Assembly: GCF_036346615.1 (NCBI RefSeq)
Contig: NZ_CP107836.1
Span: forward strand, 186,001-250,000
DNA length: 64,000 nt
Reading direction: 5' to 3'
Origin: Streptomyces sp. NBC_00523
GTDB taxonomy: Bacteria; Actinomycetota; Actinomycetes; Streptomycetales; Streptomycetaceae
The position numbers and the translations under genes are program-made. Under the pieces are notes generated by a model. That model worked only from the letters and a program-made list of their open reading frames with translations, did not search any database and had not been told where the DNA came from. This document shows positions 42,279-51,467 of this stretch, in pieces; position 1 is the first letter of the stretch, and the number at the start of each line of letters is the position of its first letter.

Positions 42279-43649
42279 TCAGGCAGTGGTGCGGACGGTG
42301 AGGCCGGCGTCGTCGGCCTGATCGAAGCCGTCGTCGACAGCGACGACGTCGCGTCCGGCCGCGTCGAGCACCGAGGCCGCGATCGCGGCGCGCATGCCGC
42401 CGGCGCAGTGCACCCAGATCTGTCCTGCGGGCACCTCGTCGATCCGCTTGTGCAGCTGGTGCACGGGAATGTGGACCGATCCCTCGATGTATCCGCCGGC
42501 GCGCTCGGAGTCGCGGCGTACGTCCAGGATGACCGGCAGTTCCTGCGCGTCCGACAGTTCGACTGCCAGGTCGGAGAAAACCGCGCGGCGGAACGAGGCC
42601 GGGGTGTCGCCAGGGCGCAGCCAGTCGGACAGGTCGCCGGTCGCGGCTGCCGCGGGGCGGTCGATCCCAACCCGGACCAGTTCGCGCTGGGCGGCGGCGA
42701 GTTCCTGAGGCGTCTCGGCGAGCAGGGTGACGGGCTTTCCCCACGGGATCATCCAGGCCAGATAGGTGGCGATCTTGCCGTCGGCCTCGAAGTTGAACGA
42801 GCCGGCGACGTGGCCCTGGGCGAAGGCGACACGGTTGCGCAGGTCCACGACCCATTCCCCAGCCGCGAGCCGGGTGGCGATCTCCTCCGCGTCCGCGAGC
42901 CGGGGGGCGGTCAGATCGACGGGGGCCGGGCCGGCGGAGTTGGCCGGGCCCATGTGGGCGTAGTAGGCGGGAACGTCTTCCAGGCCGGCGAGCAGGTCGG
43001 CGACGAAGGAGTCGACGTCCTGGGCGAGGGCGGAGTTGACCGTCTTCTCCCGGCCGATGGTGCTCGCGTCGCCTTCGGCCTGTCCGGAGGAGCAAAAGCT
43101 GCCGAACCCGTGGGTGGGCAGGACGGAGGTGTCATCGGGCAGCTCGGCCGCAAGGCGGTGCGCGGAGGCGTGCTGGGCCCTGGCGAGGTGCTCGGTGAGG
43201 CGGGGTTCGACCAGGTCGGGGCGGCCCACGGTGCCGATGAGCAGGGAGCCGCCGGTGAACGCGGCGACCGGATTCCCGCCCTCCTCCAGGACATAGGCGG
43301 TGTGGTGCGGCGTGTGACCGGGGGTGGCCAGGGCCCGTACGGACAGTTCCTGGTCTATCTCGATCGTGTCACCGTCGCTGACCGGGACGCGGGCGAAGGA
43401 GACCTGCGCGGCGGCCGGCACGAGGTAGGCGGCGCCGGTCACCCGAGCCAGTTCGAGGCCGCCCGTCACGTAGTCGTTGTGGATGTGTGTCTCCACCACG
43501 TGCGTGATGAGCACTCCGCGGCGTGCGGCTGCCGCGATCACCTCATCGATGTCGCGCGGCGGGTCGACCGCCACCGCGGTCCGGGCACCCCCGGCCAGGT
43601 AGTGCCGGTTGCCCAGCCCCTCGATCTCGATGGTGTCGATAAAGAACAT
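42279..43649 (-). CDS. MBL-fold persulfide dioxygenase/rhodanese fusion (CstB-like)
   Basis: A 456-residue protein. The N-terminal 240 residues are a metallo-beta-lactamase fold of the persulfide dioxygenase group: VVETHIHNDYVTGG (metal motif, with Tyr where many relatives have His), ATPGHTPHHTAYVL, and FTGGSLLIGTVGRPDL. Two rhodanese domains follow; the first (EWVVDLRNRVAFAQGHVAGS) lacks the active Cys, and the second carries it in VHCAGGMRAAIAAS. This is the architecture of CstB-type enzymes, which oxidise persulfides to thiosulfate or sulfite. It is first of a four-gene operon, with two CstR-type operators immediately upstream. Confidence 0.92.
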   Translation of the reverse strand: MFFIDTIEIEGLGNRHYLAGGARTAVAVDPPRDIDEVIAAAARRGVLITHVVETHIHNDYVTGGLELARVTGAAYLVPAAAQVSFARVPVSDGDTIEIDQELSVRALATPGHTPHHTAYVLEEGGNPVAAFTGGSLLIGTVGRPDLVEPRLTEHLARAQHASAHRLAAELPDDTSVLPTHGFGSFCSSGQAEGDASTIGREKTVNSALAQDVDSFVADLLAGLEDVPAYYAHMGPANSAGPAPVDLTAPRLADAEEIATRLAAGEWVVDLRNRVAFAQGHVAGSFNFEADGKIATYLAWMIPWGKPVTLLAETPQELAAAQRELVRVGIDRPAAAATGDLSDWLRPGDTPASFRRAVFSDLAVELSDAQELPVILDVRRDSERAGGYIEGSVHIPVHQLHKRIDEVPAGQIWVHCAGGMRAAIAASVLDAAGRDVVAVDDGFDQADDAGLTVRTTA

Positions 43650-43672
43650 GTGTGTCTCACTTCCTCAGCTCT

Positions 43673-43722
43673 ATACCCCCCCGGGTATTAAATCCACCAT
43701 AACAGAGTACCCCCGGGGGTAT
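43673..43722. promoter_or_regulatory. two CstR/CsoR-type operators
   Basis: ATACCCCCCCGGGTAT (43673-43688) and GTACCCCCGGGGGTAT (43707-43722) lie in the divergent promoter region. ATACCCC-GGGGTAT palindromes are the standard sites of the CsoR/CstR/RcnR family, and a CstR-like gene is encoded at 44168. One site sits next to each divergent gene, so both operons should be repressed together. Confidence 0.85.
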
Positions 43723-43738
43723 AGTCGAAGGAGAATGA

Positions 43739-44485
<747 letters not shown>

Positions 44486-44576
44486 GCTGGACTCTGTCGG
44501 TGATCTTGGAGTTGCCCGGTGCATTGGCGGGGACTGTGAAAGTTCGGTGCAACTCCCGAACACGGAAGAGGCATCG

Positions 44577-45045
44577 ATGACCAGCGGCAACGTGACCGAG
44601 GCCGAGGGCGTTGAGCCGTCCGAGGCCGAGGTGCCGAAGTCCATGGACGACCGGGCTGATCGACGAGCCGGCTGGCCGAGCTCAGGCCGAGGGCCTGCGG
44701 CTGACCGGCGAGGGCGGGCTGCTCCAGCAGCTGACCAGGCGGCTCCTGGAGTCCGCTCTCGAAGGCGAGATCACCAACCACCTCGACTATGACAAGCATG
44801 ATCCCGCCGGGAAGAACGGCGGCAACAGCCGTAACGGGACTCGTGGCAAACCGTGCTGACCGACGTCGACCCGGTCGAGACAGCCGCGCCACGGGACCGC
44901 GGGGGCTCCTTCGAACCGAAGATCGTCAAGAAGCGGCAGAGGTGTCTGTCGGGCGTCGACGAGATGGTCATCTCGCTCGCCGCGAGGGGCCTGACGACCG
45001 TGAGGTCCAGGCTCACCTGTCCGAGGTCGACCTGTGCACTCCGCC
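44577..45045 (+). pseudogene. IS256-family (mutator-type) transposase, N-terminal part in several frames
   Basis: Pieces in order are MTSGNVTEAEGVEPSEAEVP, then one frame over GRAQAEGLRLTGEGGLLQQL, TRRLLESALEGEITNHLDYD with KHDPAGKNGGNSRNGTRGK, then VLTDVDPVETAAPRDRGGSF, EPKIVKKRQRCLSGVDEMVI and GLTT. They match the first 150 residues of IS256-type enzymes. At least three shifts occur, and the catalytic domain is missing. Confidence 0.8.
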
Positions 45046-45582
45046 CTCCGGGGCCTGAAAGGGGTGGTGCCGAGGGAACCCGAGCATGCTCATGGAGCAG
45101 CACCCATACGACCGTGGTCGGCGAGGCCGCCGAGAGGTGGCGGCAGTGCGCCGACCGCACGCGGTCGACCTCCCGGCCGGGCACGTCCCGCACTTCTGCG
45201 CAGAGAGCAGCCGTCACCGTCCAAGCCCGTCAGCAGGCTGTGCCGCGGAACTGCATCGGGGGCCCGTACTACCCGCTTCCGCGACGTGGCTGAGCACCCC
45301 GAGGATCCCGCGGGCAGGCCGGTCAGGCGGATGCGGAATGGTCCCGGGCCGCCCAGGTCACGAGGCCGCACCGGGGAGAGCGCGAGGCGTCGAGGCGGGT
45401 GGCCGCACTCCCGATCCTGCCCTGCCGGGAACGGGGCCGGCGGCGCAAGTTCCCCCGTGTGAGAGTCGGTGCGGCCGGGGCGCCGTCCGCAGACGGAGCA
45501 GCAGGCGCACGACGAACCGCGCCGAGGCGGTCGGCGGTGGCCGCCTCGGCGTAGCTTCTGTCGCCTGTGCGGTGCGGTGAAA
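45046..45582. other. no gene recognised
   Basis: Decayed sequence between the IS256 remnant and the SnoaL-like gene; no motif on either strand. Confidence 0.4.
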
Positions 45583-46053
45583 CTACACCCGTGTGGCGGC
45601 CGTCTCGGCGGCCTCGATCGCCGATGTGAAGTCGGGGGCGGCCCCGATCTGTGCGAGCAGTACGTTCGCCGCGTTGTAGCAGTTGAACGTTTCGATCCTT
45701 CCCTCACGGAGGTACCAGAGGTCCGCCGTCGGCACGTCGATGCGGTTTCCGGTGGGAGGGATGTCGCCGACCGGAGTCGGGAACGCACCGAGATGCGTCC
45801 CCTGGATCCGCAGTTCGACGGCGACGACGTCACCGAGCACATGCACCGCGAGCAGCTCACGGTGGATGTCGGGAAAGACGCAGGCCAGCCCCGCCACTCC
45901 CTGTGCGATCTCGTCCCCGCGGAGGGTCATCGCGTTCGGCAGGTCGTTGAAGGTTCCGTCTTCGGTGAACAGGGCGCGAAAGCCGTGTCCGTCGAGGACG
46001 TTCCCTTCCGCCAGCCGGTATGCCTCGCGGACAACCTCTTCATTGCGTGTCAC
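45583..46053 (-). CDS. SnoaL/NTF2-like protein
   Basis: A 156-residue protein of the SnoaL-like (ester cyclase) branch of the NTF2 fold: VVREAYRLAEGNVLDGHGFR, LFTEDGTFNDLPNAMTLRGD, VFPDIHRELLAVHVLGDVVA, GTHLGAFP, PTADLWYLREGRIETFNCYN. The pattern of one N-terminal helix pair and a cone of beta strands fits the fold. Substrate is unknown. It is divergent from a TetR gene, and the intergenic region carries two copies of one operator, so it is almost certainly that regulator's target. Confidence 0.85.
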   Translation of the reverse strand: MTRNEEVVREAYRLAEGNVLDGHGFRALFTEDGTFNDLPNAMTLRGDEIAQGVAGLACVFPDIHRELLAVHVLGDVVAVELRIQGTHLGAFPTPVGDIPPTGNRIDVPTADLWYLREGRIETFNCYNAANVLLAQIGAAPDFTSAIEAAETAATRV

Positions 46054-46215
46054 TTATGTTCTCCTCGGTGCTGGTACCGCCAGGGGGGCACCCCCCGGCG
46101 GCGCAATCGACGGACGCTGCGATTCCATCGGGTCGCCTGATCCCGGGAACGCGCGGATGGGCTGCGACGGTGCCGCATCGGGGCACGTACGGTGAGCCCG
46201 TTCGACAGCAGTTTT

Positions 46216-46271
46216 AATGATGGGTGTCATTGCAACTCCTGTTATAATGAAGGTCGTCATTGAAAAGGTCA
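46216..46271 (+). promoter_or_regulatory. promoter with two TetR operators
   Basis: AATGATGGGTGTCATT (46216-46231) and AATGAAGGTCGTCATT (46256-46271) are both AATGA-N6-TCATT, 40 bp apart. Between and over them is a consensus promoter toward the TetR gene: TTGCAA (46230-46235), 18 bp, TATAAT (46254-46259). Occupied sites would block transcription in both directions. Confidence 0.8.
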
Positions 46272-46299
46272 ATTCGGGAACGACGGCGGAAGGGCTGCA

Positions 46300-46908
46300 G
46301 TGCCGCGAATCACCAAGGAGGACAAGGCCCGCAACCGGCAGAACATCCTCGAAGCGGCGGGCCGCATGTTCCGCTCGCAGGGCGTCGACGCAGTCGGCAT
46401 CGCCGAACTGATGAAGGAAGCCGGGCTCACCCATGGCGGCTTCTACAACCACTTCGCCTCCAAGAACGACCTGGTGGTCGAGGTGTGCAGGGCCTCCTTC
46501 GCCGCCTCACACGAAAGCCTGGCCGGCATGATCGCGGAGGGTCAGGACATGGCCGGCCCTCCGCTCAAACACGTCGTGGCCGGATATGTGTCCACCGCGC
46601 ACCGTGACGACGCGAACGGTGGCTGCCCCTCCGCCTCCCTGGTCACCGACGCCGTACGGCTGAACGAAGCGGTGCAGAGCGCTTACGCCGAAGGCGTCGA
46701 GGGCTATCTGACCGGCTTCGCCACCGAGTTCCTGCGCGAAGCCGAGGAGAAGGGCCACGAACCCGACCCGGCCGAAGCCCGCCAGAAGGCCGTTCGCCTG
46801 CTCAGCGAAATGGTCGGCGCACTGATGATCGCCCGCGCCGTACGCCACGTCGAGCCCGGACTCTCCGACGAGATTCTGCGGGCCGCCCGCAGTTACACCC
46901 TCGACTGA
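46300..46908 (+). CDS. TetR-family regulator (AcrR-type)
   Basis: A 202-residue regulator: helix-turn-helix RQNILEAAGRMFRSQGVDAV, GIAELMKEAGLTHGGFYNHF and ASKNDLVVEV, followed by a TetR_C ligand domain with the CPSASLVTDAVRLN segment common in this subgroup. GTG 46300 follows GGAAGG. It should repress itself and the divergent SnoaL-like gene through the two operators at 46216-46271. Confidence 0.92.
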   Translation: MPRITKEDKARNRQNILEAAGRMFRSQGVDAVGIAELMKEAGLTHGGFYNHFASKNDLVVEVCRASFAASHESLAGMIAEGQDMAGPPLKHVVAGYVSTAHRDDANGGCPSASLVTDAVRLNEAVQSAYAEGVEGYLTGFATEFLREAEEKGHEPDPAEARQKAVRLLSEMVGALMIARAVRHVEPGLSDEILRAARSYTLD

Positions 46909-47049
46909 TGCGAGGTGCGGCTGCTGCGGGCCGCGGAGCGACGCTCGTCTCCGGCGGCACGGACCACGATCCGCACACGAAGCCTGCGGAGACGCGTCGA
47001 TCGGTTGGCCGACCGCTCAGGCGTCGTGGTGGCCTCGCTGCTGTCCATG

Positions 47050-47205
47050 GTTCAAGTGGACACGTGACCAGTTCGCGCTTTCGCGCGCCCGGCCCTTGAT
47101 GAACAGCGACTGGCAGATCGCCTCGTGGCTGATGCGCATGGACTCATCGTCCGGGAAATCGACCCGCAGCCGGCGCGCGATCTGCTCCGGGCTCCAGGCC
47201 GTTGA
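47050..47205 (-). pseudogene. IS30-family transposase fragment
   Basis: A minus-strand frame reads WSPEQIARRLRVDFPDDESM, RISHEAICQSLFIKGRARES, the conserved central part of IS30 transposases (SPEQIAGRLR, ISHEAIYQALY). Both ends are missing. Confidence 0.65.
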
Positions 47206-47824
47206 CCACCTTTGTCCTGGCGATGAGGCTTGTTCAGCCCTTCGACCGGCCAGGGGGACGTGGTCACGGGTGAGGGCCGGAAGGAGGGCGAGAGTGTCGC
47301 GCGTTTGCCCGAGACCTCGCCGCGCACCTCACCGCTGCGGAGCCGGTGTGCTGGGCGAGCAGCAGGTGCCGCCTTCGGGTTCGAGGCGCAAAAGCTGCGG
47401 CAGCGGGCACGGCGGGCCCCTGCGGCGCCGAGAGGTCTCCGGAACGGTCGGCCGGAAAGGCGGTCCGGAGTTCGGCCGCCACGTCCAGGCCGGCGCGGCC
47501 GCTCGACGGGACCGGCGCGGCGGGGGTGATCGGGGAATGCGCTGGGACGACAGGAGTGAAGCGCACCCAGCGGAGCGACGTCCGCACCACGAGGGACAGC
47601 GCCTGCCTGGCGTACCGCGCCGTCATCGTGTGTCCCCCGGACCGGCTTCGCGCACCCGGGCGACCCGTGTGGAGCCGCAGATCGTGACCGGGACACCGAA
47701 GGGTGCCGCCATCGGCGCCGCAGCAGGCGCGGCCGACCGTACGCCCCCGGGCGCACGCGAGAGCGTCGTGTCCTTACCGGGCCGCGGGACCCTGAATCTG
47801 TCACCGACAGACCTGGTGCTCCAG
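47206..47824. other. no gene recognised
   Basis: GC-rich sequence with several overlapping low-complexity frames and no motif on either strand. Confidence 0.35.
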
Positions 47825-47866
47825 AGACCCGCAGTCCGGGGCAGCTCCGCCCCGGACTGCCGGTCT
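47825..47866 (-). terminator. hairpin terminator of YncE-like gene
   Basis: GCAGTCCGGGGC (47831-47842) pairs perfectly with GCCCCGGACTGC (47849-47860) around a 6-base loop. Outer AGACC/GGTCT arms extend the stem past one mismatch. It lies about 100 bases past the stop of the gene at 47962. Confidence 0.7.
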
Positions 47867-47961
47867 CGCGCGTGCCCCCGGCGGGCGGGGGCGGGCCGGT
47901 CGTACCGCGTTCTCCTACGCGCGGGTCGCGCACTCCCCCGCGCACGGGAGCCGGAGAGGGG

Positions 47962-49257
47962 TCAGCCGGTCGGGCCGGTCCAGCCGGTGGGGAGGTGGGC
48001 GAGGCGTACCCTCTGGGGGTGGTCGCCGACGGGAACGGAGGCGATCCTCCGGCCGGTGGCGAAGCTGATGGCGGTGACCTGGTCCGCGCCGCTCTCGGAG
48101 ATGATGCACGCCTCGCCGTCGCCGCTCACGGTGGCCCAGTACGGCTTGGAGGCGGAGACGAGCGGGCCTTCCTGAAGCGTCGCACGGTCGACGACGGTCG
48201 CGTAGTTGTCCATGGTTCCGGCGATGCAGAGCTTGGTGCCGTCGGGCTTCATGGACATGCCGTGGTGGCGTGAGTCGTTGACGAAGGTGGTGCGGTCGTC
48301 GCTGGTCCCGGGGTTCTTCGGCAGGGTCTTCATCCGGGTGATCTTGTCGGCGGCGACGTCGTACTCGAAGAAGCCGTTGAAGAACGAGACCTGGAAGTAC
48401 ATCTTGGACTCGTCGGGCGTGAACGCGACCGGCCGGATCGAGTCGGAGAAGTCCTTGCCGCCGGGGAAGGCGTTCAGGCGCTCCCGCATGTCGATGGTCT
48501 TCACCACCTTGAACGTCTGGGCGTCCGCCACGGTGATCTTGCGGTCACCCTTCAGAAAGTCCTGCCAGGGTGCGTCGAAGTCATTGTTGACCTCCCCGAT
48601 CGACATGTTCCAGATCTTGCCGTCACGGGTGAAGACGTTCTCGTGGGGCTTGTCACCGGTGGCGAACGAGCCGGTCTGCCGACCCGTGTTGATGTCCAGC
48701 ACGTGCACGGTGTTGCCGGTGGAGGCCGACACCGCCACCCGGGACCCGTCGGGAGAGACTGCCATGTGGTCGGCCCGGTAACCCGAGACGCGGAAGCGCC
48801 ACTTGACCGCACCCGTGGTGGTGTCGATGGAGGCCACGTCCCCGAAGCTCGGGCGTGACACCACGATCGCCGAGCCGTCCGGCGTGGTGTACATGTCGTC
48901 GACGAACTGGTCGTGGCCCTCCCCGGCGGTCTCCCTGATCCCCAGGAAGAAGATCAGCCGGATCGGGTCGGTGTAGATCTCCCGCAGGCGCTCGCTCTTG
49001 TCGGGAACCAGGTTGATGCGGCCGACCTTGGAGAAGTCCCCCGTGGACTTGATGACGTCCGCGGTGCCCTCCCAGTTGTTGCCGACCAGCATCACCTCCT
49101 GGAGGGAAGGTGCGGCATGCGCGGTGCTCGCGGGGACCAGGGCGCCCGCGGCCATCAGGGCCGCCGCGGTCATGCTCCACAGCCGCCGGCCGCGGCGGGA
49201 GCTGCTCCCGGCGTGTCGACGAGAGCCGGGCGGGGCGGGGGGTGGTGCAGTGTGCAT
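47962..49257 (-). CDS. secreted YncE-like beta-propeller protein
   Basis: A 431-residue exported protein with a twin-arginine-like signal (RRGRRLWSMTAAALMAAGAL, VPASTAHA). The mature part is built from YVTN/WD-like blades: DDMYTTPDGSAIVVSRPSFG with DVASIDTTTGAVKWRF, HMAVSPDGSRVAVSASTGNT, HVLDINTGRQTGSFATGDKP, RPVAFTPDESKMYFQVSFFN and ATVSGDGEACIISESGADQV. It is a probable binding or sensing propeller rather than an enzyme. It is divergent from a TetR gene, with a perfect 12-bp inverted repeat between them, and a hairpin follows. The ATG lies behind GAGGAGCG. Confidence 0.88.
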   Translation of the reverse strand: MHTAPPPAPPGSRRHAGSSSRRGRRLWSMTAAALMAAGALVPASTAHAAPSLQEVMLVGNNWEGTADVIKSTGDFSKVGRINLVPDKSERLREIYTDPIRLIFFLGIRETAGEGHDQFVDDMYTTPDGSAIVVSRPSFGDVASIDTTTGAVKWRFRVSGYRADHMAVSPDGSRVAVSASTGNTVHVLDINTGRQTGSFATGDKPHENVFTRDGKIWNMSIGEVNNDFDAPWQDFLKGDRKITVADAQTFKVVKTIDMRERLNAFPGGKDFSDSIRPVAFTPDESKMYFQVSFFNGFFEYDVAADKITRMKTLPKNPGTSDDRTTFVNDSRHHGMSMKPDGTKLCIAGTMDNYATVVDRATLQEGPLVSASKPYWATVSGDGEACIISESGADQVTAISFATGRRIASVPVGDHPQRVRLAHLPTGWTGPTG

Positions 49258-49442
49258 GTTTCGCTCCTCTGCGGGAAGTGAGGTGCCGGACCGGGCAGGA
49301 AACTGGAGCACTGTGCGGTGGGTCAGCCCCGCGGTCGAGCGCCGGACGACTCCGCACGGGAAGACCGCGGTGGCCGCGGCCGGGCGGGCCGGCCGCTCAC
49401 GGTTCGACCGAGTCGGCGCGCCGTGCGGGCGTGACGCGCACC

Positions 49443-49476
49443 CCCAAGTCTGAACACAGCCTCATTCAGACTTGGG
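49443..49476. promoter_or_regulatory. operator between YncE-like and TetR genes
   Basis: CCCAAGTCTGAA (49443-49454) and TTCAGACTTGGG (49465-49476) are perfect 12-bp arms with 10 bp between, a typical TetR-type site in the divergent promoter region. Confidence 0.75.
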
Positions 49477-49562
49477 TTACCGGATGGTAGGGAGCAGTTG
49501 GAGCGCGGCGCAAGGGCCGTGCGGCAGGATTGTGCGTACGAGCAGGCAGGAGGGGGGTGGCC

Positions 49563-50207
49563 GTGGCGGGGAGAATCACCCCGGCCGAGGGCCGGTACGG
49601 AGGCAGGAACGCAGCCGAGCGGCGGGCGGAGCGACGCGCGCGGTTCCGCGAAGCCGGCCTGGACCTGTTCGGCTCCGGACCGGGGTACCGGGCCACCAGG
49701 CTGGGCGACCTGTGCAAAGCGGCCGGCCTGTCAACCCGTCAGTTCTACGAGGAGTACCGCACACTGGAAGACCTCCTGGCCGACCTCCACCTGTACGTCA
49801 ACGAGATCGCCGCAGGGGCCGTCCTCGACGTGCTCCCCCAGGTGCGGGAACTCCCTCTTGCGGATCGCGTCACCGCCTACACGCGCGCCTACCTCGAGGG
49901 CGCCTCCGACGACATGCGCCACGCCCGCATCGCTTACGTGGAGGTCGTCGGTGTCAGCCCTCGCATCAACCACCAGCGCCTCCAGCGCCGCGCCACCTGG
50001 ATCGAGCTGCTGAACCACCTGGCGGACGAGGCCGTCGCCCGCGGGGAAACACCGGCCGACGACTACCGCCTGGCCCCGGCGGCCCTCATTGGTGCGATCA
50101 ACGGACTCATGCACGACTGGGTCGTCGGCTGGGTCACCGCCACGCGGGAGGAGATCGCCGACGAACTCCTGAGCATCATTCTCGGCAGGTACAGGCCCAG
50201 CAACTGA
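49563..50207 (+). CDS. TetR-family regulator
   Basis: A 214-residue regulator. The helix-turn-helix is RARFREAGLDLFGSGPGYRA, TRLGDLCKAAGLSTRQFYEE, followed by a helical ligand domain ending WVVGWVTATREEIADELLSI. GTG 49563 is 8 bases after AGGAGG; an in-frame GTG at 49557 is closer than usual. It should repress the divergent secreted propeller gene and itself through the 12-bp inverted repeat. Confidence 0.9.
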   Translation: MAGRITPAEGRYGGRNAAERRAERRARFREAGLDLFGSGPGYRATRLGDLCKAAGLSTRQFYEEYRTLEDLLADLHLYVNEIAAGAVLDVLPQVRELPLADRVTAYTRAYLEGASDDMRHARIAYVEVVGVSPRINHQRLQRRATWIELLNHLADEAVARGETPADDYRLAPAALIGAINGLMHDWVVGWVTATREEIADELLSIILGRYRPSN

Positions 50208-50311
50208 CCGCGAGGGGACGGAGATACGCGGAGGCGCCCTGCACCCCACGCGCCGACCCCCGACGGGGCGCTGCGGGCTTCGCCCCAGGAGCACACCCCG
50301 GGCTCAGGACG

Positions 50312-50790
50312 TCAGCCCCGCGGAGCCGGAACGCGGCTCGTCGCAGGCTCCCACCGGCGGCCCGTATACGTCGTAGGTGGCTTCGGCTGGCGGACGATGG
50401 CCTCGGGCGTGAGAGCCTCCTCGTGCCGGATGCGGTACCAGTCGACGCACGCATCGGGTTCGCGGGCGTAGCCGAGGCTTCTGCGGTCCGGGTCGCCGAC
50501 GTAGAGAAGGTAGCCCAGCACCCGGAAGTCGCGCTGCTGAACGTCGCCCAGCAGTGCCGCGACCGGGACCCCGAGGTGCTGGCCGAGCAGGGCGCGCAGG
50601 ACGTACTCGACCGCCGTATCGGCGTGCACGGTGGTCTTCAGGTCGACCGTCGGCGCCCCTCGTCCGCCCGCGTCACGGTCCCGGAACCTGCGCCCGATCT
50701 CGCGCAGGACACGCTTGCAGTCACCCACCGCGGCGCCGACGACCAGGGCACCGGCGTCGCTCAGCGTCCGGGTCATCCTCTCGCCACCGT
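50312..50790 (-). pseudogene. glucarate dehydratase-like (enolase superfamily) fragment
   Basis: The minus frame encodes ILREIGRRF-like residues (VLREIGRRFRDRDAGGRGAP, TVDLKTTVHADTAVEYVLRA, LLGQHLGVPVAALLGDVQQR, VLGYLLYVGDPDRRSLGYAR, WYRIRHEEALTPEAIVR) found near the N-terminus of D-glucarate/galactarate dehydratases. The first 60 or so residues and the whole catalytic barrel are gone, so it is inactive. Confidence 0.65.
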
Positions 50791-51180
50791 GGCGCTGCTG
50801 AACTGCTCGCCACACGGGGCGACCGGCCGGCCCGCCTGGACGAACGCGCCTCGGGTCTCGGCGTACCACGCAGGATGTACCCGTTGTTGCAGGCCCTGGT
50901 CGACTGCGGCTGGCTCCGTTCGGACACGACCGGCTCCCTGTACGGCATCGGCATCCGGGACCTGCACACGGGCGCGAGCTACCTGGACAGCGACCCGCAC
51001 GTACGCGTGGCACGCCCGTATCTCTACGAGGCCTCCGAGGCGCTCGGCGAAACGATCCACCTGGCACGGCTCGACGACGCGAACGTCGTCTACCTCGCCA
51101 CCCGCGAGTCCCACGCGTACCCGCGGTGGCCCCTCCGGGTCGCGCGGTCCGAGCGCCTTCCCGGGCCCGGCCGGGCGTCC
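50790..51180 (+). pseudogene. IclR-family regulator fragment
   Basis: The plus frame reads RLDERASGLGVPRRMYPLLQ, ALVDCGWLRSDTTGSLYGIG, YLDSDPHVRVARPYLYEASE and GETIHLARLDDANVVYLATR, an IclR winged helix and the start of its effector domain. It has no start codon and loses homology after ATRESHAYPR. In other streptomycetes such a regulator sits opposite the glucarate dehydratase gene, as here. Confidence 0.65.
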
Positions 51181-51395
51181 GCCCGGAGCGTCGGCACCTG
51201 CGGAGTTCTCGGCACGCAGGTGCGGGCCCGCCCGCCGCGGATGCGGAGCGGCCACCGGCGGGCGGCGCCAGGATGAGTACCGGCTGCGGCAACCACCGGT
51301 GCGGCCACAGTGGACAGCGGCAGCTGGGCGGTCTCCCTGGCCCGGATCCGCGACCGGGTGTCGCCCCCCGTCGGACCTCCCGCCCACACAAATGG

Positions 51396-51432
51396 ACGCC
51401 ACGTTCATTTCATGATTATATGAACTCGGCGT
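51396..51432. promoter_or_regulatory. 37-bp dyad upstream of SDR operon
   Basis: ACGCC-AC-GTTCAT, 11 bp, ATGAAC-TC-GGCGT: two sets of perfect arms share one centre at 51414, with a further GTTCAT at 51431-51436. It is a strong TetR-type operator candidate in the only AT-rich stretch before the SDR genes. Confidence 0.65.
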
Positions 51433-51467
51433 TCATAAGGCGCCATCGAGCAAGCGAGGAGACCCTC

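Noticed and set aside
47264..47626. 120-codon minus-strand frame in a gene-poor stretch
   Set aside because: No ribosome binding site, motif or conserved-looking segment; as likely to be chance in GC-rich DNA.
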